Shown: one piece after another, positions 10,056 through 56,200 of the stretch
Numbering within the stretch: the first letter of the stretch is position 1
Layout: every line of letters begins with the position of its first letter
DNA from: Xestospongia muta
Lineage: Eukaryota; Porifera; Demospongiae; Haplosclerida; Petrosiidae
Assembly (NCBI GenBank): GCA_963693285.1
Contig: OY848922.1
Span: 1,910,923-1,974,922, forward strand
Length of the DNA: 64,000 nt
Reading direction: 5' to 3'
Notes under the pieces: generated by a model
Database searches by the model: none
Told to the model about the DNA's origin: nothing
Seen by the model: the letters and a program-made list of their open reading frames with translations, nothing else
Made by a program: the position numbers and the translations under genes

Positions 10056-11955
10056 TTATTGCCCGGGAATGTAAGTCTGTCTCACAGCCACATGACAATT
10101 ACTTGCACATGGTAAAGTATTATTTTGTCCAAGACTGAGACAAATAAAGCAAAAATGAGTCTTACAACTCCAACAATGAAAATTTCTGCAACCATCAGTG
10201 TGTTCCAGTAGAGTACCACATTTGGGACAGGCACGAAATATCGGACAACCGCTAATGTTATCAATGGTTTTTGTAGTACTTTCTCTTAGCAGTCCTACCA
10301 TTCCTTGATGAGCCCCGCCCCTCATCCTAACAACAACAAAAATTGTTGCATTATTGGTAATGTTGAGGTCTTCAAAACGATGATGATTTTCAAGAGGTTT
10401 AGATCCGAAACAAAGACGTTGTTCTTCTGGTGTTAGTCCCGTTTTTTCTTTAATGAGTGCTTTAAGTTGAGCTACTGTTGTCTCCTAAAAACAAGAGCAC
10501 ATAATAGTGAGAACCAATACTCAATGTCTTCTTTCACTAACAAGGTTATCTGACGGAGTGTTCTGCTATTATATTGCAGAATGTATATGCTATGTATATT
10601 TCTACACAAAGTCTAAGCATAAAAGTTGAATTATAGTCCAGGTGTTTTTACAATGAGGTTAGGTCCCTAACTAAACAACCAAAGCCAACATAATTGCTAG
10701 ACAAATTTGGAAGCCTGAACAATGTTTACTCTATACCTCCTGTTGACATTACTAGAAAGGCCACAAAAAAAGAAAGTTGAGAAATTTCATAGCAGTTTGG
10801 CACAAGATTTTAATATATATTAATAAATGTATACTAAAACCACAACCTTAAGTTATAGATAACAATGTGAATTATACCTCAGGGTTTTGCTGTGTAATGA
10901 CCACAGTGTGAGTTTTCCCGGTAAGACCCTTCACAAATATATTCCATGGAGGGAAGGATTTCTTTCTCATTTGTATTATATCATTATCAATAACACCACA
11001 TTGGGATAGAGTGTTGCGGTCATTGAGCTCGGCAGAGTGTTTCATTAGTCGGATTTCATGAAGTCTCATGACCGACTCTCCTTGTACTTTTATGATTTCC
11101 TGCTTCAAATGTTGTACCGTCTTGTTCTGGGGAATAAAGATCAATAAAGCAAAATTGCATTATTAAATTTACTATATCATATATTACATGCAATTACAAA
11201 TAAGTATTTAATTGAAAGCCAGACTTAAGACCATATGTAATCAAATAAGAACAAAGCTCACACAATCAACACCCTCCTCCTCCTCTCTCTCTATTATAAC
11301 ATATTTCAAAGAGTTCACATATTTTTAGACTAAACCAACATATATATACAAATCAATTGTGTTGTATATGTAGAGAGTGTCCTTAATAAGACTCTCCTTT
11401 ACAAGAGGCACATTATATACCTGTGGATCATGGCCCTCTATAAGCACCTCCAGGACACGTCCAGGATTATGCCGATCCTCAACACGTATTATCCACCCAG
11501 ACAGGATCACGATTTGCAAACAAGACTCGTTTCCAATCCCATATTGTTGCAGAGTTCTCCCGTCATTGTTCAGCGGTTCTCTATTAAAGATCAGTCTCTG
11601 CTTAGCTGAATATATACCAGATTTCTGTTGAAGCTTAGCCTTCAATTGAGCTAGAGTTGTACCCTATAATGTGTGATGTAACAAAAATCTCATTTCAATA
11701 CAATAGATCTATACGATTAAAGTGTGTTTAGTATATCCTTACTAACACTGTCTTACAAACAAACCAAATGTAATGTTGGTTGGTTGGTTGTAGCATGTGA
11801 CATATAAATAGAAATGTGCATGCATATATAATATATAATAATTATTATAGTCATCGTTTGTTTAAAAGTTCACTTACTCCAGGATTGTAGCCGTTGACAT
11901 CCAATACATATTCTTTTCCTTGTAAATCCTTTACTCTTACCCGCCAAGCAGACAT
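10056..11955 (-). CDS. Triple ubiquitin-like domain protein with C-terminal RING2/Rcat-like zinc module
   Basis: Four exons, all joined in phase 0: 11955-11878, 11663-11421, 11126-10878 and 10484-10056; 332 residues starting MSAWRVRVKDLQGKEY. Three tandem ubiquitin-like domains occupy about residues 1-82, 83-168 and 169-248. The third is closest to ubiquitin (FVKGLTGKTHTV, LKALIKEKTG, EEQRLCFGSKPLE) and ends VVRMRGG, matching ubiquitin's LRLRGG. A short linker then leads to about residues 265-325: CPKC, nine residues, GCRNFHCWSC, then FCFIC and a last CASNCH. This spacing fits the Rcat (RING2) of RBR ubiquitin ligases such as HOIP, including the catalytic Cys after Gly. No RING1 or IBR is encoded. 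The HOIP general-base His two residues after that Cys is Asn here. An internal RGG could be a cleavage or conjugation point; this is inference. Function is unproven; a ubiquitin-pathway role is likely. Confidence 0.85.
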
Positions 11956-12571
11956 TTCCACTGCACAACTTGGAAGATTTAACAGTAATTGAGAGACAAC
12001 CTTTGAAAATCGTTACAACAGTGTTCCAGCTATTAACTTGATTTCACCACCAACTGATCCTGATTTCCAGTGATTACCAGTAACTGCTTTTATACTTGCA
12101 GCTATATAATTATGACGTAATGCTTAATAATCTATTTTTACTTAAAAAACAACACAGTGCACACAACACACACACATTCCCTGGGAATATCCCTTGGAAA
12201 GTACGAACTTGCGCAACCGGTTTGAATATCAATCACGTTATAGCTCCCCAGGGAAATCCACTGTAATAAATATTCAATATTACTAGTTCCTAGAGCTAAG
12301 ATAACTGTGATGAATATCCAAGAAATGTCTTCATAAGAAATCCACTGTACATATTCCTATTACAAAAGACCAATGAAGCAACCACTTCCAATGTAGAACT
12401 TGTGACTGGCTGTAATTTCAAGGAAGTTAAACTATGGTTATAGCAGCTGCTATTGAGGATTTATTATTTATCAAACAAAAGGAAAGAAGTAGGCCTACAT
12501 AATAGTTTAGATATTGTAATTAACACACTCAACACTACTGATATACTACTACTAATTAAAGTTTCTTTTGT
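11956..12571. other. Spacer between UBR4 stop and UBL-Rcat start (probable promoter)
   Basis: A 616-bp spacer between two minus-strand genes. It should hold the UBR4 3' UTR (poly-A-type AT-rich sequence near 12440-12560) and the UBL-Rcat promoter. A GC-richer palindromic stretch ttccctgggaa lies about 225 bp upstream of the UBL-Rcat start. I cannot assign it to a factor. Confidence 0.4.
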
Positions 12572-48107
<35,536 letters not shown>

Positions 48108-48261
48108 CTTGACAAGCACATGCAGAAAAAATAAGTACGGTTATCAGACAAAAATGAATTTAAACTAGTTTGGTCCCACCCACTAATTAATTGCTATGGA
48201 TACTTTTCCTAATTAATCCTCACCAACAAAGTTAATCCTCGTGGTTTAATCGTCTTCAAAT
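48108..48261. promoter_or_regulatory. Bidirectional UBR4/TMEM237 promoter region
   Basis: Only 154 bp separate the divergent start codons of UBR4 (minus) and TMEM237 (plus), so the two genes very likely share a promoter. The region includes the X-box-like site described separately. No TATA box was recognised. Confidence 0.7.
48190..48203 (+). promoter_or_regulatory. RFX X-box-like site upstream of TMEM237
   Basis: The 14-mer attgctatggatac matches 10 of 14 positions of the symmetric X-box gttgccatggcaac and misses the RYYNYY-N2-RRNRAC consensus at a single base. It ends 58 bp before the TMEM237 ATG. RFX factors drive ciliary genes through X-boxes close to the start, which fits TMEM237. Prediction from sequence only. 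Confidence 0.45.
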
Positions 48262-51200
48262 ATGGATTTCTCTGATTCTACCTTTACTACAGGGCCTCCT
48301 CTAACTATCTCTGATCTACATCCACCAGATCCCATTGATGATTCAGGAGGTTCCAGTTTGATGATGGAACAGCGACCACGGCAATTGGAACCATTACCAA
48401 TGGGTGTGACAAAAAAGAGAAGAAAGAAGAAAACTAAAAGAAGTGACTCAAGAAACGAAGACACTCAGAGTAACTATAATTGCATGCAATAAACATGATT
48501 ACACTACTAGTGACCTGACACACCCACTCTAGTAGAAAAAACCAGCTGTGCCTATTATCCATATTATATTCATATTATGAACTTATATAAGCCACATAAA
48601 ATGACAAAGTATGGACTTCCTAATAACCACTGCATAATATTAATTGTAATAACTTGTTCAGTATGTTTATCAATTAGTGAACATTAGTCCATTTTATAAA
48701 TATTATATATAACTTTTTTCTGCAGATTTAGATGCTACAGCTGGTTCCACAATAAACCAGATGGACGAGTCTTACTTGAATGTATTACGAGCTCGTCTTG
48801 ATCCTATCACACCCTCAATACCTCTTCAAACCCCAGATGAATCATTAACTCCTTTGTTTACTGGTTTGAGTGCTCAAACTGTTGTCTCATGTGAAGAGAA
48901 CACTCTTCAAGATCAGACTGTTGTAGAAGTAAAAGGACATAGTGAGATACCTGAGAGGGAGGAAAAACCACAGGGTGAAAGACGAAGGAGGAGAACCAAA
49001 CGACAATCCAGTAGGCAAGCATCTACAGAGCAGCCGTCAGATCAGATATCAGCTACTCAAGATGAGGTGACTTCTGAAGTAAGGATAGGGTCAACCCCTG
49101 ACATAATATCCAATCAAGGGAATGCAGCTCTAGTTGATGTCAGATCTACTAGCGAAGAACTACAATCTGATGAATTACAGAGACAGAATTCAAATATACC
49201 AACTCCTGATAGAACAACACAATCTCAACGTGAGTTTATTAGTACTTTAATTTATATACATTCACACTACATAGGATGACAGGATGTTTTAGTTATAAGA
49301 AAATGATGTGTCTTCATAGACAATTATAAATGTATACATATGTTATATACATTTGAATGAACCTTAGAGATAATTATTTGGAATTTTTTATGTGTTATTA
49401 TGTATTGTTATAGCTCCAGATCCAATGTTATTAGTAGATGAGGAGGACATTCGAGAAGGCCCTATTATTATTACTAATCAACAAGGTAATGTAGATAAGA
49501 CAGAACAAGAAAGATTGACTGAAATTCATACCATTTACCAACAGCAACCAGGTATGTACAATAATGACACATAACTATTTAGTTCAACACTCATTTCCAA
49601 TGACATAAAAGATTGAATTTATAACTAATAAGTTGTTTAGTTCAGTATTATTATTTAAGGTACTGGAGGTTTCATTCGTTTAACACAAAAAGAGGGCGGA
49701 GATGAAGACACTGATAGTCCTTTTAATGGAGGAGATATGACTAGTTCAAAGTTTGCCTTAGTAAGTTCCTCTATTACTATATGTTACTTACTCTATATTG
49801 GTATAGACTGTTCATATGTTTATTAGAACTACTGCAATAATTGGACATGGACTACTGGCAGGTAGGTATTATCTATTAATACATCTATCTAATGTCCCAC
49901 ATAGCTATCTATAATATCTATCCATCCACTATCCATCAATTTGTCTATCTACTATAACTTTATCATCTATCTCTATTCATCATTAGTCTATCCAGATAAA
50001 TGACGTATGTTATTGTTTGATCCTTCTATCTTAAGGTATTTCTCTCTGGGATACTGCAGTGGCTTATTCAATCAGTCAACAAACCAGTGGACATGTGACA
50101 TTATTAGAACATTATCATCCTTTCCCATTAGGATTACATTCAGTCTACCTATTATTGTTATCAATTACAATTGTCACTATGTTGGACAGGTAAATAATGC
50201 AGGTTAGACTGGTAAATAAATAATACAGGTTTGACTGGTAAATAATGCAGGTTAGACTGGTAAACAATGCAGGTTAAACTGGTAAATAAAAACACATGTT
50301 AATAATACAAGTTAGACAAAATATAGATAATACTGGTTAAATGTTCTAAATTAACAGTGACCTTTATGATAGGCTCCACTGTACATGTATGTGATAGTCA
50401 CATGATGACACTGAATTTTTCTTCAGATTTGATATTGCCAGAACCAACAAGAGCTGTATTGTAAAATGTAGTCACTCACTCTCAGAGATAGCTCTAGCAA
50501 CAGGTATCTTCTCTATATAATCATTGTATTTTGTAGATATATATTTGTCTATTATAGAACACTGTTTGTCTATCAATGTATTCTATTTACCTCTAGTCTG
50601 TTTTCTCTAGCTTTAATACTGTTGGTTCTTGCTTTATTGGTGACAACAACAGAAGCATTTTTAGATGAGAGAATTACACTCTTTACTAAGCAACCTAATT
50701 TATGGTATGTGAATGTCTCATCCTATCACACAGTCACCTATATACCATCAGAAAGTAGGTAGGACATGGTAACTTAGTTTTATCAATGAGTGTCCTTATT
50801 GTGGACAGTTTAGGAGTACTTGGTATAGAGTACAGGATTAGAATATAGAACAAATATCCTGAAATAGAGTTTCCTTGAATCTTAATTCCATGGCATCCTT
50901 TCATCTTTTCTATAGGCTTGATGTATTGACTGCAACAAACAGTTCTTCTCCTTCAATTACACCTCTCCTCACAGTCAACGGTCTCCATTATGTTGCTAAT
51001 GGTCAACAAAGCACTCGACTGATTGCTTGGTTAGCTCTTAGTGTAACAAGAAGCATATGTATATGTCTTAGCTGGTTCTTGGCTGGATGGACACTTAGTG
51101 CAGATAGATTAGAAAGTAAGTACATATTATGTAAGTAGTGGTGTGATCTAGTTCATGTATGGACTAGAGGGTAAAGGATATATATCCAAGAAAGATAACG

Positions 51201-51555
51201 TTTTAAAAGTGCCTATAATGAAGACATGATTTATGTTTTGAGCCTCTCTGTGGTGGACACTTTGGGACATTAGCATGGACTGGATCAGGACACTAAGGAG
51301 AGTTCAATATAGAGGATGTTCTTAGTTTAGAATATATTATTATGAGAGAAAAATGTTTTGGATTACACAAATATTAAGAATATATTGTTTTGAATAAATA
51401 AGAAGAGATTACTGGTATTAATACTAGACCACCAAATAAACTATCATTGAAGAAAATGTTGTAAGTTTCTCTTTTTTCCAGAATATCTGTGGAATCTCGA
51501 TCAAACCAGTTCAATAGACCAAGACAAACCAGTTATACCTCCTAGTTTAGCCTGA
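48262..51555 (+). CDS. TMEM237: TMEM237-like ciliary transition-zone tetraspan protein
   Basis: Exons at 48262-48469, 48726-49229, 49414-49551, 49660-49759, then short exons to a stop at 51553. The protein starts MDFSDSTFTTGPP. TMEM237 (JBTS14) is a transition-zone membrane protein that helps gate the primary cilium. The N-terminal half is disordered and basic (KKRRKKKTKR, RRRRTKRQSS), as in the family. The C-terminal half has four membrane segments: IRTTAIIGHGLLAGISLWDT; SVYLLLLSITIVTMLDRFD; ALILLVLALLVTTTEAFLDE; and IAWLALSVTRSICICLSWFL. The IGHGLLAG and D-R-F-D-I-A-R patterns match the animal family. The last exon (from about 51480, YLWNLDQTSSIDQDKPVIPP) resembles a repeat found several times downstream (see findings). 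Motile or sensory cilia function is expected in the sponge. Confidence 0.85.
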
Positions 51556-51966
51556 AATATCTACATTTTTAAAATGATTCACACACTTTTCACATAATCT
51601 ACTTTTTGCATATTATAGCATTATCTAATACAAATTTGGATTAGGATAGGGTTATTCCATGTTTTATTAAATTTATATTTAAAAATGTTCATCAAACATC
51701 TGGGTACAAAGCTAAGACAATTCATTATAACTGTTCAATTGATTTTAGATGTACATTTTAATTGTAATTTGTTGACATCCTACTACACAATATCACTGTT
51801 GTAAGGTATTATTCAATGAATGACAGATTTTAAATTAATATGGGGGGGATGTCTAGAGATACAAGTATTTAGCAAAAGTTACCAGAAGAATATACTGTTA
51901 ACAGTACAGACTATATACTGGGAATGATTTCACATAATTACAATCAGTGTAAATGATTACAATGAA

Positions 51967-52430
51967 TCATGAATTCACAAAGTTTTTAATTAAAGAATTT
52001 AACTGCTTCACTTTTGTAACTGTCTGGATACATTCAAGTGTTTCCAAAGCCTTCTCTTTAATTTTCAACAATTCCTAGAATTACAAAGCAATAAGAACAT
52101 ATTATTCAACCTAATGGACCTGGATATTCTATCTAGACCAAACCCCTCCATCTTTTGGGACATTCAGCTACAATCATCTCGTTTCTAAGTTATATACTCC
52201 AACAGAATCTGCCATATTTTCCACCATTACTGTGCTCCTCCACGTGGGGGGCCACTACAATTCATTAAATGAGTGGGTGTACTTATAAAAATAATGAATA
52301 ACATACAATATATAATAAGTCAGATCATATTACCGAGTCTTTTCTCTTATTACTGAAATACTCTTGCTCCTGGATCCAACAGCTTCTGATAAGTTGTGGT
52401 TTGCAAAATTTATCAGCCAAAATTAAAAGG
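51967..52430 (-). pseudogene. Possible two-exon 3' end of an unrecognised gene or its remnant
   Basis: On the minus strand an open stretch ending ...EQEYFSNKRKDS/GTAATA (to 52334) can splice in phase 0 to an exon 52074-51967 reading ELLKIKEKALETLECIQTV and ending FVNS-TGA. The upstream reading is closed by a stop near 52450 and no acceptor was found. The duplicated counterpart near 62720-62830 has several stops. I recognise no family; it may be chance or a dead gene end. Confidence 0.25.
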
Positions 52431-52454
52431 TAAATATGTCAGTGAATAAATAAA

Positions 52455-52465
52455 TAGCTTGTCAC
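52455..52465. repeat. Left 11-bp target-site duplication
   Basis: tagcttgtcac abuts the left end of the inverted-repeat element and is repeated exactly at its right end. Confidence 0.85.
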
Positions 52466-52622
52466 TAGTCTCGCGTAGCCAGCCCCTCCCCCTTACGGGA
52501 AGGGAGGGTCTGGTCAACTGTAAGTATAGCTCTCGTTCAGAGAACTACCGGTAATCCGGTAGTCGATAAGTGGTTTTAAGAAAGAGGAGGGCAAACACCC
52601 ACTTTAAAAATACTGACTTAAC
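52466..52622 (+). repeat. Left terminal inverted repeat
   Basis: GC-richer than its surroundings (cctcccccttacgggaaggg). Pairs with 53023-53177 in inverse orientation over essentially its full length. Confidence 0.9.
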
Positions 52623-52674
52623 AGAAGCACAATATAGTAGTTCTCGCAACCTTTTCAGTGCGTAGCAGTCTTAC

Positions 52675-52848
52675 CTTTAATTTCGTCAAATATCCAGGGT
52701 AGAAGGCCAAAGGTCAAGGACTTGCCATAGCCTGTTGGAAGAGTCACAAACACATCACTCCCCGAGGTGAACGCTATTATAGCTTCACCTTATTTGTAAC
52801 TCTTAGTCTAGTAGCAACAACTTGAATTGCAGCTTCTCGATTATCCAT
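52675..52848 (-). pseudogene. RecQ-like helicase 5' fragment, frameshifted
   Basis: Reading the minus strand from ATG 52848: MDNREAAIQVVATRLRVTNK, then the frame breaks near 52785 with TAA and TAG. A different frame continues EAIIAFTSGSDVFVTLPTGY and GKSLTFGLLPWIFDEIK to a donor GTAAGA at 52674. PTGYGKS is the Walker A (motif I) of RecQ-type superfamily 2 helicases, preceded by the usual Q-motif-like stretch, here lost in the broken segment. About 4-6 codons plus a frame are missing. Only the first exon is present, inside the transposable element, so it cannot encode a working helicase. Confidence 0.75.
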
Positions 52849-53022
52849 GACAGTTTCGACTTTCGAAGATTATACTTTATTACAACTCGACTAATGAATG
52901 CATAGGTTATTTGTAAACTTCATGGCGGTTTGCATAAGGCAGAACAAAAGAGTCTTCCGAACTCATTTACATTGAAAACGCACCGAAAACCTTGAAAGAA
53001 CTACAACAGGTATCTGGCATTT

Positions 53023-53177
53023 GTTGAGTCAGCATTTTTAAAGTGGATGTTTGCCCTCCTCCCTCTTAAAACCACTTATCAACTACCGGATATCCGGTAG
53101 TTTTCTGTACGAGAGCTATACTTACAGTTGACCAGACCCTCCCTTCCCGCAGGGAGGAGGAGCTGGCTACGCGAGAC
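53023..53177 (-). repeat. Right terminal inverted repeat
   Basis: Ends ctggctacgcgagac, the reverse complement of the left terminus. Followed by the second copy of the 11-bp flank. Confidence 0.9.
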
Positions 53178-53188
53178 TAGCTTGTCAC
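53178..53188. repeat. Right 11-bp target-site duplication
   Basis: tagcttgtcac, identical to 52455-52465. Confidence 0.85.
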
Positions 53189-53236
53189 ATGATCAATTTC
53201 TATTATTTAGCAGACATTATTATATAGCCAGACATC

Positions 53237-56200
53237 ATGCTGTTTTTGGCTGTTATTTTTAATATCCTATCAACACAAGTTGTTTATTCCCTCAACTGGC
53301 AACATGAGATCTATGTTAGTACAACTACTGGGATCAATAATACCTCCTGTTGGAGTGGTGGACAACACACACCATGTGCTACCTTCAACCTAGCATTGAG
53401 AGGACTACAACATAACTCCACTGTCATCTACATTACTCCTGGTAACTATATACTGGAATATGGACAAGAGACACAACTAAAATACAAGTCTCAAATAGCA
53501 ATCATTGGTAAACTACCAAACAGTCCAGGTGAGCAACACAAAGCAATTATTAAATGTAGTTCATTTACTGGTCTGTCGTTCTTGTGGTCCAATGATATTT
53601 TTGTCCAGTTCCTTACATTTCATGGTTGTGGAGGTGTTCAGGTCAGTACTAGTAGGAACTTGTCTTCACAATCATTTGAACTCTTGATGTTCCAAGTGGC
53701 AATGTACATGTTATATTGTCAAAATGTACATATAGTAGATGTAGTAATTGAGTCATCTAATGGTACTGGTCTTACTATGTACAATACAGTGGGTAATGTA
53801 ACAATATCTGGGTGTGTATTCATGGAGAATGGAGTTGGGGTATCGTATGGAGGAGGTGGATTGCAAATAGAATGGTCATATTGTAATCCAGAGAATGAAT
53901 GGGATTGTTCTAAAGAGGTTCTTCCATCAGTACATGTTAGCCATGGCAGTTTATATAACATCATCAATTGTAGTTTCACTTTCAATATGGCTAAAGGAGG
54001 GTCGTTGTCATCTCACTATTTTAAGTTAAGTAATCAAAATAGAGATAGCTACCTGTTTGGTAATGGAGGAGGTGTATCTGTTATCTTTAAAGGTCAAGCT
54101 AGTAATAACAAGATTATACTGTACAACAATATACTAGAAGGTAACCAGGGTGATCATGGAGGTGGATTCTACATAGGTTACTATGACAATGCTAATAATA
54201 ACAATGTTGAGATGAGTCATATGACTGTTACTAATAATAGTAATCCTAACATTGATTATTTCAGCCTTAATAAAAAAAATAAAGGAGGAGGTGGAGGTAA
54301 GATAGTACATGCTTCAAAATATATCAGTGGTATCAAACAACCAATAAACTCTATTACCATTTTTGACTGTAATATTTCTAATAACACTGGCATTATTGGT
54401 GGTGGATTATCAGTAACAACAGGTTCAGGCATCATTTTTTTAACTGAGGTGCTTTTAAGTTGGAACATAGCATATCTTGGTTCAGCATGTTACTTTATAA
54501 AAGGAATTGATTTCACTCAGTCAGGCCCTGTCCAAATAACAAATAACACCTTCAGCAGTAACAGACCTACTTGTGATATCCATACAGTATATAGTTTTAC
54601 CATTCTATATTGTTCTGGTACTCTCTATTCCAGTAGTGTACCTATATCATTTAATGGTATCAATACATTTAATGATAACAATGCATCTGCTATAGAAGTA
54701 CATGGAAGTGTAATCATGATAAATCCTGGTACTAAAATGAACTTTACTGGTAACAGTGCAGTATACGGTGGAGCTATAGCACTATATGAGTGTAGTTATA
54801 TTGTACTTTATAATGAGTCAAAGTTAGCATTTATTAACAACACTGCTACATCTAAAGGAGGAGCAATATACTCTGGACCTTGTGACTCACAGCAAACTCA
54901 ATCAGGTTATTGTTTTATAGTTTATTACAACTCAGATGTTCATCCTGATGAATGGGAAACTGAAATGATTTTCTCTTATAATATATGTGGATTCGATTCT
55001 AATGCCATATATGTTACCGCATTGTCTTCATGTTGGTGGCCGCTACACTCAAACACTTCTAACATTACACTACCCAGTATTAGGAGAACACTATGTTGGA
55101 ATAACTGGACCTACACACCAGATAACTGTACCAATAGTGTACATTCTGGAGTGGCATTTCTTAGTGATAGCAGACATCTAAACATACAACCAGGTGCTAG
55201 ATTTAAAATAGATGTCTATGATGGAATGGGACATTTACAATCAAATTCTGATAAAATTAATTATTGTGTATCTTCTGATGCAAATATTGGATTCTGGGAC
55301 AACACTAACTGTGTAACAGATTTTGAACCAACATTATATCAGTTTTGTAATAATAAAAACTGTCAGCTTTTAACTGAACCTTTTTATTTAAGTATCACTA
55401 CATTAGGTAGTCATCCACTACAATCTAATTACGGTGTAACACTACAAGAATGTGAATGGCCTTTTAAATTTGAATGCATCAATTGTGCAAATGATTTTCG
55501 GGATTACAATATATATGGTTGTACAATGTCTATACCTGGGTTTTCCTGTTCTGACCAGAACAGCCACAGTGATAGTGAAAGTCAATGTACTGTTGGCTCA
55601 TATTATTATAGTGTGTTATCTGGTTATTGTTTATCAAACTATAATTCAAACCCAGTCATTGGAAGATGTCCACATTCTAATAAAATATATTGTTACCATA
55701 ATGTTTATATGCATGACATAACCGATATAATTTCTTGTACAGTATCTGATGGTAATTCATACACAGGAAGACTCAATGGTGCTTGTAAAAGCAATAACTG
55801 TGTAACAATTAACTCTCCACGTTTTGAATGTAGATATGAAGGAACAGTTATCAATTTGTTAATAGTCTTCACTATAGAAATTGTTCCAGTAACAATATTA
55901 GTCATTTTAATAATAGTACTCAATATAAAACTGACAAATGGTTCATTGAATGGATATGTCTTCTTTTGTCAAATTGTGCCCATCGCATACTTTTTTTGGG
56001 GTTTTAGTTTTTGGACTTTTCCTCATAATATTTGGAATCTTAATTTCCTCAATGTGATACCATTTCCAGTTTGTACTACACCTACTATCGGATCACTAGG
56101 AGCTATTACTTTCTGGTATGTCATAGCAGCTTATCCATTGCTCCTTCTTTTCTTTCTCTATGGATGGATTACAATGTACAACAAAGGCTTCAAGTGTGTA

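Larger units (their letters stand above)
51556..52465. other. Spacer between TMEM237 and inverted-repeat element
   Basis: Holds the TMEM237 3' UTR. The part 52300-52465 is homologous to 62710-62875 upstream of the second receptor copy, so it is duplicated 5' flank of the receptor gene. A possible decayed minus-strand exon pair is noted separately. Confidence 0.6.
52466..53177. mobile_element. 712-bp inverted-repeat element carrying a helicase gene fragment
   Basis: Terminal inverted repeats of about 155 bp (52466-52622 and 53023-53177, roughly 90% alike) begin gtctcgcgtagcc, after two extra bases on the left. Each contains a nested palindrome, ctaccggatatccggtag on the right and a one-base-different version on the left. 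An 11-bp direct repeat flanks the element. The homologous site upstream of the second receptor copy (62860-62885) lacks it, reading tagcttgtca straight into aatttcta-type flank. No transposase is encoded, so it is non-autonomous. The interior carries a RecQ-like 5' gene fragment, making it a Pack-type element. Confidence 0.88.

Noticed and set aside
12176..12200. Possible NF-kB- or STAT-like site (ttccctgggaatatccc) upstream of the UBL-Rcat gene
   Set aside because: It misses the kB consensus at one position and the STAT half-site spacing; one imperfect site is not enough to claim regulation.
53719..54468. Minus-strand open frames inside the receptor gene
   Set aside because: The 4-kb plus-strand frame with signal peptide, membrane segments and a close paralogue explains the region; the antisense frames are shadows.
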